From Wocania_A sp964021735 (GTDB taxonomy: Bacteria > Bacteroidota > Bacteroidia > Flavobacteriales > Flavobacteriaceae), in assembly GCF_964021735.1 (NCBI RefSeq), contig NZ_CAXIBN010000087.1:1-13187 (forward strand): 13,187 nucleotides of DNA, in the 5' to 3' direction. Below the pieces are notes generated by a model. The model was not told the DNA's origin. It made no database searches and worked only from the letters and a program-made list of their open reading frames with translations. Below are positions 7,676-13,187 of this stretch, one piece after another (position 1 is the stretch's first letter; each line of letters starts with the position of its first letter). A program made the position numbers and the translations under genes.

Positions 7676-8938
7676 TTAATAATTATCGCGAAGCCACTCA
7701 AAAATTAATTGCATACGTTTTTTTACGTCTATGGTAGTTTTTCGATAATGGTTATTCATAAAACTAAAAATTAATGTTTCTCCTGAATTTGTAATTAAAT
7801 AACCGCTTAACGAATAATTATTGCCTAAAGTTCCCGATTTGGCATAAATATAAGGTTTGTTTTTGCCCGAATAATAATTTTTTAAAGTCCCCGATTCTCC
7901 ACCAACAGGAAATAGATTATATAACCGTTGTTGTGGCATTTGGTTGTATAACTTTGTAAGCACTTGCACAAAAGATGTTGGCGTAAACAAATTATATCGG
8001 CTTAACCCAGAACCATCAACCCAACGTGGTTTTTGTTTTAAATCTTTTAATTGATTGTTTAAAATAGTATCTCTAATTTTTTTTGAACTCAATGTATCTG
8101 AAAGTGTTGAAGATGCCAAAATTAACATCTGTTCTGCTAAAAAATTATCGCTAACAAGCATCATGCGTTTATATAAAGAATCGGATGGAATGCTATAAGC
8201 TGTATGGGTTAGCTCTTTACCTGCATACTTAGAAATTGACACCTTATTTGGCAAGATATAATTCCACAACTTCTTTATTAACAAAGAGTCAATAACCATA
8301 GGTACTTCAATCGTGTCTTTTCTTTTTTGGTTGTAATAAAATGTGTTATCGTTATAATTTCTTCTTCTGTTAGATTCTGAAAAATGAATATGATTTTTTA
8401 ATGCCTTAGGAATACTTTGTAAACTATCTTGATTACTAATAGTAACCACATTACCATACATTGGGAAACTACTTTTTTCTGGACTAAAATACGTGTCGTA
8501 GTCTTCCCAAGCCCAACCAGGACCGAATTTTTCATCTTCTAAATTACCTAAAACCACATTTACTTTTTTATAATTTTCTGCCATTTTTAATGCGGTACTA
8601 TCATTAAAAAAAGGATGAAGAAATGTTGGGTTTCCTGTTCCTTGAATGGTAATGGTATCATTTTCTACACCGTATTTAAACGCTGGTATTTGTGCTGGTA
8701 ATACCTGTAAAGCAGTATATAAAGTAAATATTTTGGTGTTGCTTGCTGGCGTAAAGTATTTATCGGCATTATAATTAAATACGGTATCTTTTGTTTTAGG
8801 ATTATAAACTAATAATCCTGTGAATTGATTGTTGTAAAAGCTATTATCTAAGTTTTTAGCAATATAATGGGATTTGCAACTGCTCAATAACAGGGCCAAT
8901 AAGCACAAATAAATTAGTTTACTTTTTGAGGCACTCAT
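7676..8938 (-). CDS. dacB: D-alanyl-D-alanine carboxypeptidase/endopeptidase, PBP4/DacB type (S13), lipoprotein
   Basis: A 420-residue penicillin-binding protein of peptidase family S13. The three active-site motifs are intact: SNTK (Ser66-Lys69, nucleophile and base), SDN (263-265) and KSGT (367-370). WVDGSGLSRYNLFTP (306-320) is also typical of the family. The N-terminus is a lipoprotein signal, LLALLLSSC, with the acylated cysteine at position 21, so the enzyme is probably membrane-anchored and faces the periplasm. Family members trim or cleave D-Ala-containing peptide cross-links in peptidoglycan. The region between the first two motifs is the usual S13 insertion, though shorter than in E. 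coli PBP4 (477 residues). The gene starts 20 bp after the DeoR-family stop and is probably co-transcribed with it; whether they share a function is open. Confidence 0.92.
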   Translation of the reverse strand: MSASKSKLIYLCLLALLLSSCKSHYIAKNLDNSFYNNQFTGLLVYNPKTKDTVFNYNADKYFTPASNTKIFTLYTALQVLPAQIPAFKYGVENDTITIQGTGNPTFLHPFFNDSTALKMAENYKKVNVVLGNLEDEKFGPGWAWEDYDTYFSPEKSSFPMYGNVVTISNQDSLQSIPKALKNHIHFSESNRRRNYNDNTFYYNQKRKDTIEVPMVIDSLLIKKLWNYILPNKVSISKYAGKELTHTAYSIPSDSLYKRMMLVSDNFLAEQMLILASSTLSDTLSSKKIRDTILNNQLKDLKQKPRWVDGSGLSRYNLFTPTSFVQVLTKLYNQMPQQRLYNLFPVGGESGTLKNYYSGKNKPYIYAKSGTLGNNYSLSGYLITNSGETLIFSFMNNHYRKTTIDVKKRMQLIFEWLRDNY

Positions 8939-8958
8939 AATTTCAGGAACTTTAATTT

Positions 8959-9708
8959 CTAAATAACTGTTAAACCAATAGCATTAAAATCTTCGAAAAC
9001 TGAATCAGTGGGGTCAATATTAGAAATGATAGCATCAATCTCTTGAATAGGTACAACGGTATGCCTTTTTGCAGACATAAGTTTGCTATTAATACACATC
9101 ACTACAATATGATTTGAGGCATGAATCATACTTCTTTTTATACGAGACACATCCCAATCTTGTTCCGTTAAACCTCTTTTCACATTTATTCCGTCTACAC
9201 CCATAAAACAAATATCGGCACTAATATTATAAATAGAAGTCACTAAATCTATCCCAACAGTAACTTGTGCTGCTTTATTTAATTTTCCACCCATAAATAT
9301 AACCTCTATTAAAGGATGATAAGATAGCTGTGTAGCAATGGGTAAACTATAAGTATAAACAGTAGCATTTATATTTTCTGGAATAATTTTAGCTAATTCT
9401 AAATTCGTTGAACTTCCACTCATAATAATAGCTTGTCCATCATGAATTAGCTTTACTGCTTTTTTAGCAATCTTCTTTTTCTTATCAATATCAGCACTAC
9501 TTCTTTCATCATAAGATAATATTCTACTTTCCTTTAATAAAGCACCGCCATGGACTTTATATACCAAGTTTTTAGACTCTAACTCTTTTAAGTCTCGCCT
9601 AATGGTATCTTCAGACACAAGTAATTCTTCACTCAGCTTAGTGGATAGCACTTTTTTATTTGCTTTTAACTTATCTAAAATAGCATGATGCCTTTCTTGC
9701 TTTAACAT
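8959..9708 (-). CDS. DeoR/GlpR-family transcriptional regulator
   Basis: About 249 residues from the preferred ATG at 9708, giving MLKQERHHAIL, the classic DeoR-family beginning. An in-frame ATG at 9717 and TTG at 9720 would add 3-4 residues. A GGAA lies a few bases before the preferred ATG. The N-terminal winged helix-turn-helix is clear (LSTKLSEELLVSEDTIRRDL, then LESKNLVYKVHGGAL). The C-terminal DeoR sensor domain follows: a phosphate-loop region reading SGSSTNLELA where relatives usually have DxGTTTxxLA, then FMGGKLNKAAQVTVG, ADICFMGVDGI and a GLTEQD segment. The family binds phosphorylated sugars or related metabolites and usually represses sugar or nucleoside genes. Here it is divergent from a SusC/SusD pair and lies next to a triple direct repeat, so control of that pair and of itself is inferred. 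The ligand is unknown. Confidence 0.9.
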   Translation of the reverse strand: MLKQERHHAILDKLKANKKVLSTKLSEELLVSEDTIRRDLKELESKNLVYKVHGGALLKESRILSYDERSSADIDKKKKIAKKAVKLIHDGQAIIMSGSSTNLELAKIIPENINATVYTYSLPIATQLSYHPLIEVIFMGGKLNKAAQVTVGIDLVTSIYNISADICFMGVDGINVKRGLTEQDWDVSRIKRSMIHASNHIVVMCINSKLMSAKRHTVVPIQEIDAIISNIDPTDSVFEDFNAIGLTVI

Positions 9709-9770
9709 AATTTCCATCAAATATTCACTAAATATGCAACAAACAAATCAATATTGCAAAAAACACGTAA

Positions 9771-9800
9771 TAAAAACGCATAAAAACGCATAAAAACGCA
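9771..9800. repeat. Three tandem 10-bp direct repeats, probable regulator binding site
   Basis: Three perfect, uninterrupted copies of TAAAAACGCA (9771-9780, 9781-9790, 9791-9800). The period is about one helical turn, so the same face of the DNA carries the same contacts three times. The array ends 10 bp before the TATATTTG element at 9811 and covers the position where a -33 element would lie. It sits in the gap between the DeoR-family gene and the SusC gene, which makes the DeoR-family protein the obvious candidate to bind it. Binding and its sign (repression or activation) are inference. Confidence 0.75.
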
Positions 9801-9810
9801 AATTAATTAT

Positions 9811-9818
9811 TATATTTG
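9811..9818 (+). promoter_or_regulatory. Candidate -7 promoter element for the SusC/SusD operon
   Basis: TATATTTG matches the Bacteroidetes -7 consensus TAnnTTTG exactly. Transcription would begin near 9825, leaving a leader of about 20 nt before the SusC ATG at 9846. No TTG -33 element stands at the expected spacing; that region is filled by the 10-bp repeats, which may indicate a promoter that depends on, or is blocked by, a bound regulator. Confidence 0.6.
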
Positions 9819-9845
9819 AGTGACTATTAATTCAAATTCTATTTT

Positions 9846-12800
9846 ATGAGAAAAAAAACGACCCTCTCTTTTCTTGTTTTTTTTGCCGCTACATGCAGTT
9901 TTTTGTTTGCTCAGAACATAACTGTAAGTGGTCAAGTAACTGATGCTTCTAGCGTTCCGTTACCAGGTGTAAACATTCAAGTAAAAGGTACAAGCAATGG
10001 AACCTCAACTGATTTTGATGGAAATTATTCTATTTCTGCAAATCAAGGTGATGTATTAATTTTTTCTTTTGTTGGTTTTAAAACAAAAGAAGTCTCTGTA
10101 ACAGGAACAAAACTAGATACATCTCTAGAAGAAGATGCAAGTAAACTAGACGAAGTTGTTATTACTGCGTTTGGTGTTGCTAAAAAACAGAAATCTTTAG
10201 GGTATTCTGTAACACAAGTAAATGCTAATGATGTTAATTTGACTGGTCAAAACAATGCTCTTGAAGCACTTCAAGGACAAGTTGCTGGTGTACAAATTAA
10301 CAGAACTTCTGGGTCTGCTGGTGGTGGTGTTGATATTTTAATTAGAGGTGTCACTTCAGTTAATCCTTCAAGAAGTAATCAACCTTTAATTATTGTTGAC
10401 GGTTTAGCACTTAATAATGATACGTTTTCTGGTGAAGTAAGACCAAGTTCAGGATCTAATTCCCCAAACAGTGCTGAACAATTTGCATTTTCTAATAGAG
10501 CAGGAGATATCAACCCTGAAGATATAGAAAGCTATAGTGTTTTAAAAGGCGCTGCTGCTACAGCACTTTATGGTGTTAGAGCTTCAAATGGCGCCATTAT
10601 TATTACCACAAAAAAGGGTAAACTAGGCAAAGCTAAAATAAGTTTAACAGCCTCTACTACTTTTAGAGATGTTAAAACAACTCCTGATGATCAAACTGAA
10701 TATCGTGAAGGTTTTTCTAATCTTCCTAGAACCTTATACACTCCAGAAACTGATATTGGTTTTACAAGGTTGGGAGGAACTTCCTTTTATTCTTGGGGGC
10801 CAAAATTTAGCGATGATTCTGCAACTTTAGGCAATGGCGATGTTATAGATTTATCGAATGATGCTTACTACAGTCCTTATGACATTTTTAGAACAGGTGT
10901 AAACAAACAAATAAATTTAAGTGTTAGTGGTGCTACAGGTGTTATGGATTACTTTTTGTCTGTTGGAAATAGTAGTGATGATGGTATTTTACCAAATACA
11001 GATTATGAAAAAACGAATCTAAGATTAAAAGCAGGTTATAAAATTACTGACAATTTCAATATTAATAGCTCTATTTCTTTCACAAACTCTGGAGGTAGAA
11101 GGGCAAATGGTGGAGATAAATCGGTTATGAGTGCGCTTTCTTATTTTTCAGGAACATTCCCAATTAATGACTACCAAAATCCAGACGGATCTGAACGTGA
11201 TTATTCTTTTGGAATTATTGACAACCCAAGATATTTAATGGAAACCAGTAGTCTTGTTGACAATGTTAATCGTTGGGTAGGTAATGCTACATTTAATTGG
11301 CAACCAAAAGATTGGGTAAATATTACCTATGCTGCTCAAATTGATAATTATTCTGATAGACGTAATCGTTACGTTGGTCCAGATTTAGACGGTGGTTCGC
11401 AAGTTGGTGGTTTTATTTTAAATCAAAATATAAATTTTACCGCTTTAGAATCTAACTTATTGGTTGCATTTACTAAAGATTGGTCTGATGATTTTACTAC
11501 AGATTTAACTTTAGGTCATCAAATTTCAGACACCAAAAGAGATTATGATGAAGCACGGGGCGAAGGCTTAAACATTGCTGGAGTTAATGAAATAGGAAAT
11601 ACAACTAATTTCTTTATAAACAATTCAGTAACCCAATTGCGAAATATGGGTGTTTTTGGAGAACTTAAATTGGCATATAAAGACAAATTGTTTTTAACCT
11701 TAACAGGACGAAATGACTGGTTATCAACATTACCAAAAGAAAACAGATCGTTCTTTTATCCGTCTGCTAGTTTAGCCTATGACATCTCTGATCTCTTTGG
11801 GGATAGCAACGTTTTCTCTTTTGGAAAACTAAGAGCATCTTGGGCAGAAGTAGGTAAAGGTCCTGGTTTTGGAGACGTTGGTCAGTACTTTGTAGTTGAT
11901 GGCGATTTCCCATTTGGTGGTTCTGGCGGATACAGAAGAAGCACAAGGCTCGGAGATTTAGCTATTAAACCTGAAAGTAATAAATCTACAGAATTTGGTG
12001 CAGATTTACGTTTTTTTGATAGCCGTATTCGTATAGATTATGCCTACTTTAAAACTAAAGTTGAAGATCAAATTTTTAATGTTGGTACAGCTTATTCTTC
12101 TGGACTATCTGCTATTACAAGAAATGCGGGAGATTATGAGGTATTTGGACATGAGTTATTATTAAGCGCAGATATTATTAGAAAACCAGACTTTAAGTGG
12201 AACATCATTTTAAATTGGTCTACAAGTGAGGGTAATGTCCTTAACATTCCTGATGATATTGAGTCTATTATATTTGCAAACTCAGGCTTTGCTGGTGTAA
12301 CATCTGAAATTAGAGAAGGCGACAAAATGGGTAACTTATATGGTTACAAATGGCGCTATGAAAATGGAGAACGCTACATTGGTAGCGACGGTTTACCTCG
12401 TGTTAACCTAGACGAAAGAGTCATTGTTGGTAATGCATTTCCTGATTTTATATCTTCTGTTAATAACAGTTTTAAATGGAAAGGTATTGGGTTTAATTTT
12501 GTGTTAGAATACAAAAAAGGTGGTGATCTTTACGATTCGGGTATGCGTAATTCCATTAGAAATGGTGTTCGTGGAATTACAGCTTTTCGTAATGTAGATA
12601 CCATATTAGATGGTGTTATGGACGATGGTAACGGTGGCTTTACTCCTAATACTATCGAAACAACTATCGATCAAAACTACTACAGAAGTTCAACACGTTA
12701 CAATAGAGCCTCAGAAATTTTAGTTCAAGATGCTTCTTGGGTAAAGCTTAGAAACATAGGTTTGTCTTACGATTTTGGATCCAATGTTACTAATAAATTA

Positions 12801-12977
12801 AAAGTTGATAAACTTAGTTTTAACGTTAGTGCTAATAATATTTTATTATGGACACCATTTGATGGATTCGACCCTGAAGGCAATCAGTATAGCGCAGGAA
12901 GTAATGTTTATGGATTTACAGGGTTGAGTATCCCTTTGAGTCAGAGTTTTTCTTTTGGTCTTAATGTAATATTTTAA
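9846..12977 (+). CDS. SusC/RagA-family TonB-linked outer-membrane transporter
   Basis: A 1043-residue outer-membrane protein with a signal peptide (about 1-22, ending FLFAQ). Residues about 26-95 form the carboxypeptidase-regulatory-like domain typical of SusC proteins (VSGQVTDASSVPLPGVNIQVKG, FVGFKT). A TonB-box-like stretch LDEVVITAFG (101-110) is followed by the plug domain (about 115-260), with ALQGQVAGVQI, ILIRGVTSVN, PLIIVDG, VLKGAAATALYGVRASNGAIIITTKKG. The remainder is the 22-strand-type beta barrel, ending in the aromatic outer-membrane signature GLNVIF. The usual SusC length is 950-1100. It has no N-terminal STN domain, so there is no sign of direct anti-sigma signalling. SusC proteins form the channel under a SusD lid and import oligosaccharides, peptides or other ligands using TonB energy. 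The SusD-like gene begins 10 bp downstream. Substrate cannot be deduced. Confidence 0.95.
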   Translation: MRKKTTLSFLVFFAATCSFLFAQNITVSGQVTDASSVPLPGVNIQVKGTSNGTSTDFDGNYSISANQGDVLIFSFVGFKTKEVSVTGTKLDTSLEEDASKLDEVVITAFGVAKKQKSLGYSVTQVNANDVNLTGQNNALEALQGQVAGVQINRTSGSAGGGVDILIRGVTSVNPSRSNQPLIIVDGLALNNDTFSGEVRPSSGSNSPNSAEQFAFSNRAGDINPEDIESYSVLKGAAATALYGVRASNGAIIITTKKGKLGKAKISLTASTTFRDVKTTPDDQTEYREGFSNLPRTLYTPETDIGFTRLGGTSFYSWGPKFSDDSATLGNGDVIDLSNDAYYSPYDIFRTGVNKQINLSVSGATGVMDYFLSVGNSSDDGILPNTDYEKTNLRLKAGYKITDNFNINSSISFTNSGGRRANGGDKSVMSALSYFSGTFPINDYQNPDGSERDYSFGIIDNPRYLMETSSLVDNVNRWVGNATFNWQPKDWVNITYAAQIDNYSDRRNRYVGPDLDGGSQVGGFILNQNINFTALESNLLVAFTKDWSDDFTTDLTLGHQISDTKRDYDEARGEGLNIAGVNEIGNTTNFFINNSVTQLRNMGVFGELKLAYKDKLFLTLTGRNDWLSTLPKENRSFFYPSASLAYDISDLFGDSNVFSFGKLRASWAEVGKGPGFGDVGQYFVVDGDFPFGGSGGYRRSTRLGDLAIKPESNKSTEFGADLRFFDSRIRIDYAYFKTKVEDQIFNVGTAYSSGLSAITRNAGDYEVFGHELLLSADIIRKPDFKWNIILNWSTSEGNVLNIPDDIESIIFANSGFAGVTSEIREGDKMGNLYGYKWRYENGERYIGSDGLPRVNLDERVIVGNAFPDFISSVNNSFKWKGIGFNFVLEYKKGGDLYDSGMRNSIRNGVRGITAFRNVDTILDGVMDDGNGGFTPNTIETTIDQNYYRSSTRYNRASEILVQDASWVKLRNIGLSYDFGSNVTNKLKVDKLSFNVSANNILLWTPFDGFDPEGNQYSAGSNVYGFTGLSIPLSQSFSFGLNVIF

Positions 12978-12987
12978 AAAAAGAATT

Positions 12988-13187
12988 ATGAAAAAAATTA
13001 ATATAAAAACTATAATTTTAACCTTGTTTGTTATTACAATTGTTGGTTGTAGTGATGAATTTTTTGATGTGAATACACCTTCCAATACCGCTACTTTAGA
13101 AGAATTGGGAATGAAAGATTTAATAGCCCCTGTGATACATAGCACAATGGAAGGACAACGTTCGGCAGAATTAGCATTTGGAAACTA
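12988..13187 (+). CDS. SusD/RagB-family outer-membrane lipoprotein, 5' part only
   Basis: The reading frame opens with ATG at 12988 and runs without a stop to the window edge (66 complete codons). The product starts MKKINIKTIILTLFVITIVG followed by CSDEFFDVNTP: a basic N-terminus, a hydrophobic segment and a lipobox whose cysteine is residue 21. The sequence after the cysteine (DEFFDVNTPSNTATLEELGMKDLIAPVI) is typical of SusD-like surface lipoproteins, which begin with a short FxDxxTP segment before the first helices. It follows the SusC stop by 10 bp, the standard SusC-SusD order, so it should be the substrate-binding lid of that transporter. The rest of the gene is outside the window, and SusD subfamily cannot be told. 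Confidence 0.88.
   Translation, partial: MKKINIKTIILTLFVITIVGCSDEFFDVNTPSNTATLEELGMKDLIAPVIHSTMEGQRSAELAFGN

Noticed and set aside
7628..7676. AAAGCTA/TAGCTTT inverted repeat as a bidirectional terminator between the M14 gene and dacB.
   Set aside because: The 7-bp arms are separated by 35 bp and mostly inside the M14 coding sequence; there is no GC-rich stem, so a terminator is not supported.
9718..9720. TTG as the start of the DeoR-family gene.
   Set aside because: Two ATG codons lie 3 and 12 bases further in, and the second gives the usual family N-terminus MLKxERH, so TTG is not needed.
12846..13145. A 99-residue minus-strand open frame across the SusC-SusD junction.
   Set aside because: It lies antisense to the end of SusC and the start of the SusD-like gene and its product shows no recognisable features; it is a shadow frame.

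Overview
The window looks like chromosomal DNA from a member of the Bacteroidota, most likely a marine-type Flavobacteriaceae. The DNA is AT-rich, stops are mostly TAA, and gene starts lack clear Shine-Dalgarno sequences. One good Bacteroidetes-type -7 promoter element (TAnnTTTG) lies upstream of a SusC/SusD-type outer-membrane gene pair. The protein families present (flavobacterial LpxH, RecJ, PNGase F-like glycoamidase, SusC/RagA) agree. No RNA genes, insertion sequences, phage genes or CRISPR arrays were seen.

Layout. (1) 76-828 (+) encodes an LpxH-type UDP-2,3-diacylglucosamine diphosphatase for lipid A synthesis. (2) 825-6130 (-) is a very compact four-gene run, in transcription order: OsmC-family protein, secreted PNGase F-like multidomain protein, RecJ single-strand exonuclease, MFS exporter. 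Genes overlap or are separated by 3-7 bp, so this is almost certainly one operon. Its last stop codon overlaps the stop of lpxH. (3) 6209-7672 (+) is an exported M14 zinc carboxypeptidase, divergent from osmC across 78 bp. (4) 7676-9708 (-) holds a DeoR/GlpR-family regulator followed 20 bp later by a lipoprotein DacB/PBP4-type D-Ala-D-Ala carboxypeptidase. (5) 9846 to the window end (+) holds a full-length SusC/RagA TonB-dependent transporter and the first 66 codons of a SusD/RagB-type lipoprotein, cut by the window edge.

How it fits together. Left of about 6.2 kb the genes are mainly envelope and housekeeping functions. The most interesting part is the right end. A DeoR-family regulator, whose relatives usually sense sugar phosphates in the cytoplasm, is divergent from a SusC/SusD uptake pair. 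The 130-bp gap between them carries three perfect head-to-tail copies of a 10-bp unit (9771-9800) directly upstream of a TATATTTG -7 element. This suggests that the regulator controls nutrient import, and possibly its own gene, through helically phased direct repeats. SusC/SusD loci are more often controlled by hybrid two-component systems, SusR-type regulators or ECF sigma/anti-sigma pairs. The imported substrate cannot be told from this window.
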